Positions 10,260 through 22,664 of a stretch of DNA of 64,000 nt are shown here, one piece after another. The stretch covers positions 15,635,001 through 15,699,000 of the forward strand of contig OZ005609.1 in assembly GCA_963930655.1 (NCBI GenBank). The letters run 5' to 3'. Numbering within the stretch: position 1 is the first letter of the stretch; each line of letters opens with the position of its first letter. Made by a program: the position numbers and the translations under genes. The notes beneath the pieces are model-generated. The model made no database searches and was not told where the DNA came from. It was given only the letters and a program-made list of their open reading frames with translations. The stretch comes from Myrica gale. Lineage: Eukaryota; Streptophyta; Magnoliopsida; Fagales; Myricaceae.

Positions 10260-13200
10260 TGGTGGAGATAAAAGAATTGCTGGAGGTCTTGGGGTGTACC
10301 GATGCCCAGAAGTTAAGTTATGCTACCTTTAAGCTGCAAGGAGATGCCAAAAGATGGTGGCAGTCCGAGAAAGTGTTACTGGGTCAGGAGCTGGGGGAAC
10401 AACCCATAACCTGGGAAAGGTTCCAGCAAGAATTTCTAGACCGATATTTACCAAGAACAACTTGGGAAGCGAAAGCAAGGGAGTTCGCTACCCTAACCCA
10501 AGGAGCCATGACGGTGGAGCAGTACGCGGGCCGATTCATGGAGTTGGTGCAGTTTTCCCCATACTTAGTGCCTGATGAAGAAAGAAAGGCCAGAAAGTTT
10601 GAAGAAGGGCTACACCCACGAGTCTATGACAGGGTGTATAGTCATAACCTTAAAACCCTGGCCGAGGTGATATAACGGGCTGCAGAGAATAGCAGCCTAT
10701 CATGACCAGCAGAAGAGGAAGGCTCCTTCCAACCCAATCACTCCGCAGATGCCCTGGAAGAGGAGTAGGCCCGAGTCATCACAAAGGCAGCCACAAAGGC
10801 CGAATCAGAGGCCGACCCAGAGTCCGAACCAGAGGCCGGTTGGAGCTCAGAATGCTGGAGGGAACCAACTTCCTCTGTGTAACAAGTGCAATAGGAGACA
10901 TCCAGGGGAGTGCAGACAGGGCTTATATTTCAAATGCGGGAAGCCTGGTCACATTGCCAGAGATTGTAGGAATACAGGCGACTCGAACCAAGCACCCCGA
11001 CCCCCGCAACAGAACAATGCAAGGAGGCAAGGAGGCCCAACGCAAGCGAGGTTATATGCATTGACTCCGGAGGATGTGGAGAATCAGAATCGAGTGGTGG
11101 CAGGTAAGTTGCCTTTGCCCCAGAGGGAAGCCCTAGTTCTGTTTGATTTAGGGGCCACGCATTCATTCATTGCATCATTATATTGCAAGACACATGCCTT
11201 ACCCAGTGAGTTGTTAGATTGTGATGTTCTTGTGTCGACGCCTGCTGGGGGAAGAGTCGAATGTAGCCGGATGGTGAAGGACTATCCGATAGAAGTAGAA
11301 GGGCAAGTCATGTTTGCCGATTTGATAGTTATGGAGATGGGAGGATTCAATATCATCCTTGGTATGGATTGGTTGTCAAAGCATGGTGCCAACATTCGGT
11401 GCTATGAGAAGAAGGTCTTGTTCCAAAAGGAGGGGAGACCGGAGTGTTGTTTTACCGGTATTAGGAAAATGGAACGAATGCCAGCAATTGTCTCGGCCCT
11501 GCAAGCTAAGAGATTGTTGCAAGGAGGCATGAGGGAATTTTAGTTTGGGCAAGTGATACGCTGAATGATACGCAGAATGAGGTTCCTGCGTTTGATCAAA
11601 CCCCAATAGTGAGTGAGTTTCCAGACGTATTCCCGGAAGACTTACCGGGGTTACCGCCAGATAGGGAGGTGGAGTTCGGTATCGAATTGGAATCGGGGAC
11701 AATCCCAATTTCCAAGGTGCCTTATCGAATGGCTCCGGCAGAGCTAAAGGAGCTGAAAGTTCAATTAGAAGATCTTCTGGATAAGGGATTTATAAGGCCG
11801 AGTGTGTCGCCGTGGGGAGCACCGATCTTGTTTGTAAAGAAGAAGGACGGGAGTCTTCGGATGTGCATTGACTATAGGGAGTTGAATAAGGTGACCGTGA
11901 AGAATAGGTACCCGCTACCTCGCATTGACGATTTGTTCGATCAATTGCAAGGGGCACAAATATTTTCAAGGATTGATTTGAGGTCGGGTTACCACCAGTT
12001 GAAGGTAAAGGAGGGAGATATACCTAAGACGGCATTCTGAACCCGATATGGTCACTATGAATTTTTGGTGATGCCATTTGGGTTAACTAATGCCCCGACC
12101 GCATTCATGGACTTGATGAACAGAGTATTCAGGGAGTTCCTGGATAAGTTTGTGGTGGTGTTCATAGACGATATTCTGATTTATTCTCGAAACCAGGAGG
12201 AGCATGAGGAGCATCTCAGGATTATTTTGCAGATCCTGAGGGAGAAGAAGTTGTATGCTAAATTCTCCAAGTGCGAGTTTGGTTGCAGCAAGTCCGATTT
12301 TTAGGGCATGTAGTGTCGGGTGAAGGGATTGCTGTAGATCCCGGTAAGGTTGATGCGGTATTCAAATGGCCGAGGCCTACAAATGTTAAGGAGATAAGGA
12401 GTTTCCTAGGGTTAGTAGGATATTACCGGAGGTTTATCAAGGGATTTTCAAAGATAGCCATGCCGATGACCTCGTTGACCAAGAAGAAAGTTAAGTTCGA
12501 CTGGACAGACGAGTGTGAGCAAAGTTTCCAGACGTTAAAGGCCCATCTAGTTACTGCTCCGGTGTTAGCATTGCCCTCAGAGCATGGGGAGTACGAGATC
12601 TATACGGACGCCTCAAAGCAAGGTCTTGGGTGTGTGTTGATGCAAGACAAGAGGGTCATAGCCTACGCGTCGAGGCAATTGAGGCCCCACGAGGTGAATT
12701 ACCCCACTCACGACTTGGAGTTAGCTGCAGTCGTGCATGCTCTGAAAATATGGAGGCATTATCTCTACAGGGTTAAATACGAGATATTCACGGATCACAA
12801 GAGCCTCAAGTACTTTAACACTCAAAAGGAGCTGAATATGAGGCAACGACGCTGGTTGAAGTTGATTAAGGACTATGATTGCACCATTAGCTACCATCTT
12901 GGAAAAGCTAACGTGGTGGCTGATGCCCTAAGCCGGAAGTCGGCTGAAACAAGTGCCGTGGAGGTAGTGGCGAAAGAGATCATGGAGGATCTAAAAAGAG
13001 AGGAGATTACGCTCGTGTTGGCAGATCGGTATGTATCCATCGCAAGGCTTTCATTGCAACCATCGCTGGAGGAGCGAATTTGCGAGGCCCAGAAGAGCGA
13101 TACGGTGATAGCAGGGATTAGGAGAAGGATTGTGGAGAAGACTGATCCCGACTTTGAGGATAGGGGTGGAGTGTTAAGGTACCGGAACAGAATTTGTGTC

Positions 13201-14487
13201 CCTGGTAATGGGGGAATCAAAGAGTTGATTTTGGTAGAGGCACATACTACGCCGTATACTATCCACCCTGGAGGAACGAAGATGTATTAGGACATCAATT
13301 ATTGGTGGCCGAATATGAAGAGGGAGATTGCGGAGTATGTCGCTCAATGTCTGACTTGTCAGAGAGTGAAAGCAGAGCACCAGAGGCTAGCAGGAACATT
13401 GAAGCCTCTGGAGATCCCCGAATGGAAGTGGGAAGGAATAGTCATGGATTTTGTTGTAGGGCTACCAAGAACGACAGCTGGCTACGATGCAATATGGGTA
13501 GTTGTGAACCGATTGACCAAGTCAGCCCACTTTCTACCCATTAGGGTGAAGTATACCCCGGAGAGGCTAGCTGAAGTGTATCTTCAAGAAATTGTGAGAC
13601 TCCATGGCATACCGAAGAGCATAGTGTCGGACAGGGATCCGAGATTTACGTCGAGATTTTGGAGAAGATTGCAGGAATCCCTAGGCACTAAATTGAATTT
13701 TAGCACTGCTTTCCACCCACAGACGGATGGCCAATCTGAGCGGACCATTCAAATTTTGGAAGACATGCTTCGAGCGTGTGTCATTGATTTCAAAGGTAGC
13801 TGGGCTCAGTATCTGTCGTTAGCAGAGTTCGCATAAAACAAAAGTTTCCAATCGAGTATTGGTATGGCACCATACGAAGCCTTATACGGGCGGAAGTGTA
13901 GGTCGCCATTGTATTGGGACGAAGTAGGAGAGGGGAGACTATTGGGGCCGGAGATAATTTTGCAGACAAAGGAGAAGATTCGGTTGATCAAAGAAAGACT
14001 TATTACGGCCCAAAGTCGACAAAAGAGTTATACGGACAATCGGCGAAGGGAGTTGGCCTTTAAAGAGGGAAGTAAAGTGTTTTTGAAGATTTCTCCGACA
14101 AAAGGGGTAGCTCGATTTGGAAAGAAGGGTAAGCTTCAGCCCCTGTTTATAGGACCTTTTGAGATCCTGAAGCGTGTTGGACCAATGGCGTACAGATTGG
14201 CATTACCGCCATCAATTGCGGGAGTTCACGATGTGTTCCATGTCTCGCTCCTACGCAAGTATGTGTCTGACCCCACTCATGTGTTAGAAATTGAACCTTT
14301 GCAGATTAGGGAGAACCTTACCTATGTAGAGGAGCCAGTAAGGATTCTCGATAGAAAGGAGCAACATTTGCGGACAAAGGTGATACCGCTTGTAAAGGTT
14401 CTGTGGAGAAATCATGGGGTAGAGGAGGCATCCTGGGAGTTAGAAAGCGATATGTATGAGAAGTACCCCCAGTTGAGAGTAGAATGA
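10260..14487 (+). pseudogene. gag-pol coding region of the Ty3 element (fossil)
   Basis: Domains read in order: a gag core with LQGDAKRWW and QFSPYLVPDEERKARKFEEG, a CCHC-type knuckle (KCGKPGHIARDC), an aspartic protease region (about 11140-11400), reverse transcriptase with [17 protein letters not shown] and [11 protein letters not shown], RNase H with [15 protein letters not shown], and integrase with the zinc-binding part (CLTCQRVKAEHQ), a DDE core (VSDRDPRFTSRFW) and a chromodomain-like end (VKVLWRNHGVEEASWELES). The family makes one polyprotein that its own protease cuts. This copy is broken in several places. Confidence 0.92.
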
Positions 14488-14647
14488 AATCGAATAATTG
14501 CTTCCTTCTCTATTGATTGATTGATATGGATGAGTATTTATTGTCTGCCATTTATGATTTACTTCCTTTGCATAAAGAATGTTGATTCTTTGTGATATAC
14601 GTTGATATTTTATATGCATATGACTCACCATTGTATTATGATGTCAG

Positions 14648-15276
14648 ATGCCACCGAGTAGTCAACCCCCACGTTCCCAGCATTCGGGCACGCCTTCTCA
14701 GAGAAGGATGACAGCAACTGAGTATCGCAGCCTGTTCAGGGTAACCATAGAAACCAAGGTTCGACAAGACCGTCGGGAAGCCATGAGGCTCCGACTCACG
14801 CATCACATGAAACCGATAGAGGAGACCCGAGAAAAGCGTACCAAACTCATGTATCCTATTGGCAGCAAGGTATGGCGGGGACATACCAGCCCCCCCCACC
14901 CCCGGCATTAGACCAACCTGGACCTTCCAGGTGGGGTCAACCCTTATCTCCAGATTGCTCTGGATACCTGGACGGCATTTATTGGCCGGAGGCGCCAATA
15001 AATGCCATTCCCTTAAGAACCATTTTACCAGAAAATTTTGAGGAAGATCCAGAAGAGCATCCGGAAGAAGATCCAGAGGAGGACCCAGAAGAGGATCCGG
15101 AAGAAGATCCAGAGGAGGATCCGGAAGAGGAACCTATGGAACAAAATCCGATGCCTAATGAGACAAGAGAACGCCTTCTCATTAGCCTCCTTCCTCTTGA
15201 AGAAGTTAGTTTATTTCCATTAGAACTAATCATTCAAGCTTACCATATTTTTCCCCCACCACAAAACCCACCTTAG
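14648..15276 (+). other. extra 3' reading frames of the Ty3 element
   Basis: Between the integrase end and the right end repeat two overlapping open frames are seen, starting near 14648 and 14872. The second carries an acidic Glu-Asp-Pro repeat. No known domain is recognised. Some long plant Ty3 elements carry extra 3' frames of unknown role; whether this one was ever translated is not known. Confidence 0.45.
15042..15138 (+). repeat. 18-bp tandem repeat encoding (EEDPEEDP)n
   Basis: About five imperfect units of GAAGATCCAGAGGAGGA run in tandem and translate as alternating Glu, Asp and Pro. This is typical of slippage expansion. It sits just before the right end repeat of the Ty3 element. 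Confidence 0.85.
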
Positions 15277-17643
15277 CACCTCAAAACAAGCTTGGATCTT
15301 CTCTAAGGAGGGTGAACCAAAACTTGGAAGAAGAAAGAGTTTTGGGTAAAAGTTTGGTGAAGGTAGAGGTAGGCTTGATTCTATTTAGTGTTCTTGCCTA
15401 AAGTTTTTCATAAGTACTAACCTAGGGTATTTTATTGTGCTAGGTACTCAAGCTTGTGATAATCATCAATGTAAGACCAAAGATGTGTTATGTTGTGCTT
15501 GGCCGAATGTATGTGGGATATTTTCTTAGATCTATTATTGTTGAAGTTCCTAAAGTGTAGATCTAATGTTGTTGGGTGTATATGATGAAGATATGAAGTT
15601 AAGGCATGCTAGTTAGGTTATAAAATGCAAAGGGAAGTGCATGTTGCGATTTTGGCATGAAAGGTGTGATATTTGGTGATTGGCCGAACCATGTGTACCC
15701 TAGATCTTCAAGTATGATTTTGTACATGTGTAGGTTTGTTGGTTGGCCATAAAATGTGTAAGTTTGATAACCTTATGCGTGGTGTTAAGCATGAAATATA
15801 GAAGATGCATGCAAATCAAAAGATTCAAAAGAAAACCTAATTATTTTGTGACTAATAGGTGTTGGCCGATTATGATGTGTCGTTGGATCTTGAGTTTGTT
15901 TTGTGATTGTAGATCCTAGGTTGTGAATCTGAGAAATGGAGGATGAGATCACCATTGGAGTTGAAATTGTAACCAAAGAACACATGAACTTAATGTTGGC
16001 CGAATGACCTAATGATAGGAAACACTAATTGCAAGCTTATAATAGATGAAAATATATTCACATCTGATGGATACATAAAATTAGGGTTATGATTAAATAA
16101 GTTAGAAGTTTTAAGCTCAATCATAAAACCCGTCATATTAGTAAGAGAAAAACATAAATGATAAGTTAAAGATCCGGATTAAATGAATTAGCAAAGTTTT
16201 ATGGTGTTAAGTATTGATTGAAGAAATTACCTAGGTTGGCCGAAACTTAGGGTGAATTAGATAGCCATATTTTCGGGTTTCATAGAAGTTTAATGTTAAG
16301 CTAAAGATTAATTATGATTTGGTTTAGTAATTGGTGAATTTAAAGACTTTTAGTGTAATGTATGTAATAGGAGAAAGATTAAGATTTAATGAAAGTATAA
16401 TTAGCTTGCTAGATTAGAAAATTTAATAAGATTACTTAATAAAGAATTCTATATAAAACTTTTAATAATATTAAATTTTCAGAAATATATCTTTGGTTGA
16501 TAACCGATTTTAAAATGCAAATATTTAATTTATTGATTACGTACTTATTTCTTAATGCTAATAAACGTCTAAATCGCTTGTAGGCGATCTACGTGTCTTT
16601 ATACATTATCAAGGAGACCAAGTGTAAGTGGAATTTTTAAGTGGACACCGTAAGTGGTTCTTTTCAAAACTGGGATGACACACTGCTTCGTTTCATGAAC
16701 AAGCATGAGATTTTGATCGAGCATGACATGACATGTGCATTGCATGAATTTTTCTAAAGAGAATTTTTATGCCATGATTTTATGAAAAGATTATGGAAAG
16801 TTTATGAAACGATAAGTTAAGTCAAGGGGCACTGGTCGGTACCGTACCATCAAGATGGACTCCCATACCGAAGGACGAATGCGAGAAGGATGGGTGAATC
16901 CAAGAGGCTGTGCGAACCACACTGAAGGACATTGAGAAGGTGTGTGCCTCCAAGGGTCATGTCTAGCCACTGAAGGACGAATGCGAGAAGGTGTGCTAGC
17001 TTGACCGAATGAAAGGTCTCCAAGGGAAATCGGGGACGGTTCCAAAGGGAACGCACAACCCTGACTTCAGGGGTTAAATGGAGCGTTAAGCCCACAAGTA
17101 TGAATAAGTGATTCTCAAGGGCCAAGGGCCAATTTCAAGAACAAGTATGAAAGAAATATTTTCAAGGGCCTGGGGCCGAATTCAAGCAAAGAGCATATGC
17201 ATATCCATGACACGCATGTGCATCACGAATCAAGTTTATTTTTCATGATTAAGCAAGCATAAGTCAAGAGCTTGTTTCAAATTATGTTTTTTCCTTACTG
17301 AGTCTTTTTGACTCACGTTTTTAAAATTGTGTCATTCCAGATGCCTCAGGTGAAAAGAGTCAGGAGGACTACCTGACATAGAAGGACAAGGATTATGTTC
17401 ATAATTTTGATGATAGTGACTTGATCGATGAGATCCGTCACTAGTTGGGTTTTAATATGTTATATATGTTTTGTATGCAAACTTAATGAGAACCCTGATT
17501 ATGTTAAGATTTAGCTCGTATCCCTCGTGATCCTGTACGTTTCCGCCGTTAGTAAGTAAGAATGCATGTAAGAACCCTGGGGCTATTCGGGGGATGGCTC
17601 GAGGCTGTCATGGGCCCTGCGGGATGCTGTACGGGGCGTGACA
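15180..17643 (+). repeat. right end repeat of the Ty3 element
   Basis: It aligns with the left end repeat from about 7833 on and carries the element's true 3' terminus (GGGGCGTGACA). The divergence between the two copies, around 1.5-2% by eye, gives the age estimate. The left boundary is approximate. Confidence 0.82.
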
Positions 17644-17648
17644 GTTGC

Positions 17649-17820
17649 CATACAAGTTATCCACCACTCTCTTTTTCGCTAAGTTGCAAGAGAAGTAGCT
17701 TCATACGAGAGGCTTCAATGTAAATTGGATCAAATGGCTAGGAGATGTCTAAAATGTGCTAGCTAGCAAAATGTTTTAGATCCTTAAAGCTAAGGAGAGT
17801 TAAATTACTTGCTGTTTTAC
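17649..17820. other. remainder of pectinesterase intron 2
   Basis: Host intron sequence lies between the Ty3 target duplication and the exon 2 donor (GTAAAAC on the minus strand). Together with 6083-6398 it makes the original intron of about 490 bases. Confidence 0.7.
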
Positions 17821-18456
17821 CTCAAATTTCATGTTGATGGCCAAAAAGTTGTTTGCATCCACAACAACTGTTGCACTGTGAAATGTCCCTAATGGCATCC
17901 CATCGCTTCCAGCCACTGAGGCCGTGTCATTCCCAGTAATAGTTGGTGGGTCACTAGCATCCCCTGACAATGTTACAAAAGGCAAAGCTCTAGGGATACT
18001 ATTCTTTTCCCTAGAGCCCCCACAAAGTCATTGCAAGGTTTTGAGGAAAGTAAATGAAGGGGCTAGAAAGAACATGGCGAAGGAAGAACAAAGTAAGTTG
18101 CAATGACAAGTAAATAAATACCTATAATCGCCCGGTTTGATCATCAAGATTACTCTCCTCTTGTTATATAACAAAATTTTGTTTAGAGCTTCGGTAATTG
18201 TGCTGAAGTCACCAGTCCCTTTTGGACAGACCCTTATTCTCACTCTGTTCATCTCATCCTTCCTTAGCTTCACATCAAGAGCTTTAATCCTGGCAGTAGG
18301 TGGTGCTTCCACTAGGGATTCTACTTTCCGAGTAGCGTTTTGTTGGTAATTTCTGAGATTCCATGATATCCAATTATTGTAGTCTCTTTCCCTTTCAAAA
18401 GTACTCCATGATTTTAGTTCAGGCTGCGATTTAATAAAATTTGGTAGTTCGTGGGC
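17821..18456 (-). pseudogene. pectinesterase exons 1-2 block
   Basis: Exon 1 (18122-18456) covers the family's amino-terminal strand: RVRIRVCPKGTGDFSTI followed by RRVILMIKPGDYR. Exon 2 (17821-18010) holds PFVTLSGDASDPPTITG, GTFHSATVVV and AINMKFE. It joins in phase 0 to NTAPHE of exon 3, across an intron of 11,738 bases of which about 11,245 are the Ty3 insertion. Residues upstream of 18312 (for example NNWISWNL) read openly but reach a TGA with no start codon. Confidence 0.85.
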
Positions 18457-18659
18457 TCAATGTGTCAAAATTGACAGTTTGAGGCCCTATTTTGCTTGAT
18501 AGTTTAAGAGCTAAATGTGACTTCACCCCAAATTCCTAAGTCAAATGTTGAACGTAAAGTCTTGAGATTCCTCTTCGAAAGGTTCATATCTAAAATCTCA
18601 ACTGTAGAAGAGAGTAAAGTGTTAGATGAGATCAAAATTGATGAATAGATTGATTCCTT

Positions 18660-19790
18660 ACAAACATACGAGTTGTCATTTCCTTCATCTGGAAAAGGTA
18701 AGCCATTGCTCTTAAAACCATCAAAGAGGAATAGGATTTTACATCAGATGATGATTCCTAAAGATGATGATATGATAATTTTCGTTAAGAAGTTTAGGAA
18801 GGCATTTAGTTTTAAAAAGAGTAGAAGTTGGAAGGATAAAAAATTGAGTTCTAAATGCTTTAAAAAATCTAGCTGGAAATCCTTTGATAAAAAAATGAAG
18901 GTGATCAAAAGAAGAAATTCGAAAGCGGAGTTCAATGTCATGCACGCAAAGGTTAAGGTCACATAAGATCCGAGTGTGCTACTTGAAGACACAAAAAAAA
19001 CCTGCTATGAATGCTTCACTCACTGATTCAGACTCCGACACCTCATCTTCTAACATAGGAACTTTTACAAATGAGAAAAGAAATTTTATAGCTTTTGCTT
19101 CTTCTGTTTTAAGTACGAATTTGATCTTGAAGGTGAAGATCTTCTAGATTTCAGATTCTCTTCACATAGCCTATGATGAGTTATATGAAGAGAGTTTAAA
19201 CTTGAAAAAAAAACATGGGTTGATGTTTAAAGAGCTCACTGTTATTAAAAATGAAAATGAAGTTTTAACATCTGAAGTTTCTATGTTGAAAGAGAAAAAT
19301 TGCAGATTTGGAGACGAATGTAAAGGAGTTGAAGCTGGAATTAGATCAAGCCATCTTTCAATTGAATAAGTTTTGAAATGGAACAATAAAATTGGACAAT
19401 ATGCTGAACATTGGACTCTCAGCTGGAGACAAGAGAGGTTTGGGTCTTATTTCAGCTATTGGGAGTACCAAAAATGCTAATAAGACGGTATTTGTTCCAG
19501 CCATAGTTAAGGAGAAACAATCTGAAATTTTGGCTCCTCAAAAGAAGTTAAAATAGGTTGTATCCTTTAAACCCTTAACTTCTTTTAATTCAAAGAGATC
19601 TAACTATGTTCCGACTTGCAATCATTGTGGTAAGATATGTCACATCAAATCTAAGTGCTATAATTTTTCAAATGATAGTTTTAGAAAGGTTAGATAATTT
19701 TTCTAATGTGATTTTCAGATCTCATTTTGAATCGTTATCTACTCAAGTTAGTAAACTAGTGAAATAAGTTGAAATTATGTCCAAAAGTAT
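18660..19790 (+). pseudogene. gag-like fossil of the copia-type remnant
   Basis: Lys-rich text (KKFRKAFSFKKSRSWKDKK), then an acidic Ser/Asp tract, a helical Glu/Lys/Leu stretch and the zinc knuckle. This order matches the carboxyl half of the gag region in plant Ty1/copia polyproteins. It is broken several times. Confidence 0.65.
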
Positions 19791-20130
19791 GATGTCATCT
19801 TCTAAAGTATCTTCAAGACAAGTTTGTGTAAGAAAGAATGCAATTACTTGTAAAACAGCTCACATTGCCTTTTAGGCAAGAAACATTTGTTAATAAATTC
19901 ATATGATTTTAATCACGATTAATTAGTTTGAATATACTTTAGTCTTTATTTTATTATCTTTGAATCTCTTCTAAGCTACTATGTCATTAAGATTAATTTT
20001 TTCAACTCTATGTTAATTCTGTAAAAGCATGAATTTTTTTATGATTTTCGTTGATAGTAGTTTACTCAGTAATTTTTAGGAATCAATTTGACATTTACAG
20101 GTGCAAAAATGAGGTCGGGTAAGTGAGGAG

Positions 20131-20458
20131 TAGGGCTGAAAACCGGAAATGCGGTCCGTTCTGGACCACTTTTTTAAGTGGTCCAGACCGGATTTAATTT
20201 TTTTTTTTAAATTTAAAAAATTTCGAAATGCCACTGCGCAATGCAGAGATTTTTTTTAATAATTAAAAAAAATAAAAAAATTATGAAATGCGGTCCGGTC
20301 CGGTCCGGACCGCGTTTCATAATTTTTTGACCCGGACCGGACCGCATAAATGTGGTCCTTCAATCCGGTCCGGACCGGACCGCATTTGAAGAATTAAGAC
20401 CGGACCGGACCTCAAATCCGGTCCGGTCCGGTCTGCGGTCCGGTTTTGTTCAGCCCTA
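20131..20458. mobile_element. hAT-type MITE rich in GGTCCGG words
   Basis: The 328-bp element begins TAGGGCTGAA and ends with its inverse TTCAGCCCTA, with a perfect 8-bp target duplication GTGAGGAG (20123-20130, 20459-20466). The interior is made of head-on GGTCCGG / CCGGACC runs and AT tracts, so the whole element can fold back. It has no coding content. The 8-bp duplication and short ends fit the hAT superfamily. Confidence 0.9.
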
Positions 20459-22042
20459 GTGAGGAGGGTAATGTTATCCATTTTCACTCTTTTGTCTCTC
20501 TCCTCACCCAGTGTCTCCTTTGTGCCGGCGACCACTATATGTTCTTCTCCCTTTGGATTTTGTTGCACAAATCATCACAAACACTTGCTTGAGGAAAATG
20601 TTAGTTTTTAATAATTTTTAACATTTTTCTTGGGCTTTTTTTCTTGTTGGTGGGCATGTGGTCCCAGGAGTATGAACCCGTATGTCTGCTTGAGTGGGTT
20701 TTTGTGATATTGTTGATTTGAGCTCTAATTTTTAATGGGTTTTTCCACCCACTTGCTTTAAATATATTATACATCATCTTTTTTTAGATTTTAACAATTA
20801 TTCAATATCTTTGTATTTTTTTGTAAAAACCTACGGTTTGATAAAAATTTTCTCCATTTGCGTTCTAGTTTTGTTTTGTGTGAATTTCGCATTGTCATTG
20901 ATTAATTCTAACTTGTTGGTGCTGGATTTAGTGTTTAAGCTCATATTCTCTCTAGATCTATGAATTCTATGAGGATTTCGTGAAAACTTGAGCATGAGAT
21001 ATGACTATGTAGTTTTGGGTCACTTGAAAAAGTTGTTGTTTTTACTTTAATTTGTTATGTTATACTATCATGTTGTGTAAATGACATATAGAATACACTT
21101 ATAGTCTTTAGTATAGCCGAATGACACTTTGGTGACGTTAGTGTAATTTTTTGACTTTACACGTAATTGGGTTTTGTCTTTAAAGAATATGTGATGTTCT
21201 TTTTGTGAATATATTATTCTCTTACTGGCATATGTGACATAGATAGGACCCACATGTTTGTTGGTCCCCGAATATCATATTGCAACTGTTGTACTGTATT
21301 TCTGTTAAGTCATTTGACTGGACTTTTAATGAATGACACGTGTTAGTTCATTAATGACATATTTGTAATTTTGTGCTAAAATATGATATATCAGATGGTG
21401 CAAATCTGCTAGTGAATCCACTCCTAAGATTGGCCTCCTTTGACAAAAAAAAGGGGAGTGATATTTTGTGGTGTTTTGTGTTTTGGCGGATGTGATTGTG
21501 CTTTTGTAGTTGTATTTTGTCTATGTTGTTGTGGTTGGTTATGGTAGACTGGATATATTACTGGGTAGATTCTTGGATTATGTTATTTTGTTGATTATGA
21601 TTATGATGATAACACCTATTTGTTTTGTTGACTATGTTTACCTTTTGGATATTGTCATGTTAAGTTTTGGAGATATTAGTATCATGGATATATGTGTTAG
21701 TTATATTAGGTGTTATTGATAGGGGGAGTGGATCCCTTACTTTATTTTGTTGGATTACTGCATATGTGTTGTTTGGTTATGCTTAATCATGTGTTATTTT
21801 CAATAATGATACAATCTGCAATTTAATTAGAAATATTTGAGATGTTTATATCTAGATATTCTTTCTATTTTAGTTTGGTTTTTGTAGGTGTTTGTTAATC
21901 TCAAGAATTGCCTTTGTCCTGGTTTATCACATAGGGTTGAATCTTTGTGAAAATGAATTTAGTTTGGTGATTGACTGAATTCATATTGTTTTGTTTTTTG
22001 GGTTTTGGTAGTTTTGTCACAAAGGATGCCAAAGGGGGAGAT

Positions 22043-22664
22043 TGTAAGAACCATTAGTTTTTGGCATGGTTCATGACAAGTGAATATGTCGTTCTTGAGA
22101 TTTAAGTGGTGAAGAATTAGGTTGGTCGTTGGCTATGTAAATCCAGTGCAGAGTTTAAGAGGAGTTCGATGTAGTCTGTTGGGCAAGCAGTAATAGAATT
22201 CTGTTTTAAATGGAAGTGCACCTATTTAATATTTTCAACGTCCCTTGGCTTTTAAAAACCTCTTTTTACCATATAAAGCTTCTTTTAATATTTTGCCAAT
22301 AACCTAGAACACTTTATCAAAGATTTTGCATAAATTCAAGAAAGCCTCCAAGAAATCATTCATATATCTTATACCCTATATTTTTATTGTTGTTGGAAAT
22401 GATTGGTAATCTGAACGTGTAGATTATATCTTTGTTCATTCTCTCAGTTTGATCACGAAATTCAATCCCTAGATTGAACAATAGAGCTTTTGGAGTTGCT
22501 GAAGTTCAAAAAGTGTTGGAGTTCCAGCATTGTGAAAGGCAGGGTTCACTTAAGTTCAAGTTGGAAGACTGCCCCGTGGTGAAGAATTGAGAAATTGATT
22601 GGGATAGAACTTTCTCTCTCCCACAAGTTGCATATTCAAATGTTGGGCATTTGAGTAAAGTTAC
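22043..22664 (+). repeat. first part of the copia-type right end repeat
   Basis: It begins TGTAAGAACC immediately after a polypurine tract, as end repeats of this class do. It is cut at 22665-22667 by the GAT target duplication of the CACTA-type element and seems to resume at 27095. Confidence 0.55.

Larger units (their letters stand above)
6404..17643 (+). mobile_element. Ty3/gypsy chromovirus-type LTR retrotransposon (Tekay/Del-like), broken
   Basis: The element starts TGTGAGACCC and ends GGGGCGTGACA. The 5-bp duplication GTTGC flanks it (6399-6403 and 17644-17648). It lies in intron 2 of the pectinesterase, on the opposite strand. Parts in order: long left end repeat, gag with zinc knuckle, protease, reverse transcriptase, RNase H, integrase, chromodomain-like end, an extra 3' reading frame with acidic repeats, right end repeat. 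This order and the very long end repeats fit the Tekay/Del branch. The two end repeats differ by roughly 1.5-2% by eye where they align, so the insertion is young (on the order of a million years, rate-dependent). They are unequal in extent and the coding part has several breaks, so the copy is a fossil. Confidence 0.93.
245..18456 (-). pseudogene. pectin methylesterase (pectinesterase) pseudogene split by two transposons
   Basis: A cell-wall enzyme of this family removes methyl esters from pectin. Five exons can be read on the minus strand: 18122-18456, 17821-18010, 5879-6082, 5382-5617 and 5097-5229, with the last codons once at 245-265. Splice sites are GT/AG (GTATTT, GTAAAA, GTCAGA and GTAAGC donors) and phases agree. 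Family motifs are present: GTQDTLYD and VDFIFG with the two catalytic Asp, LGRAWG with the catalytic Arg, and GWSDWG. Exon 5 has an in-frame TAG at 5220-5222 where the family has an aromatic residue (YYGEYKC), so the product would stop after about 324 codons. The first exon is open back to a TGA at 18457-18459 without an ATG, so the start and signal peptide are missing or in an unseen exon. A Ty3 element fills intron 2 and a hAT element sits in the last codons. It resembles the QRT1/PME53-type group without an inhibitor domain; the subgroup is a guess. Confidence 0.88.

Noticed and set aside
10702-11064. Second-frame open stretch within the Ty3 gag region
   Set aside because: It overlaps the zinc-knuckle frame in another phase and has no domain of its own.
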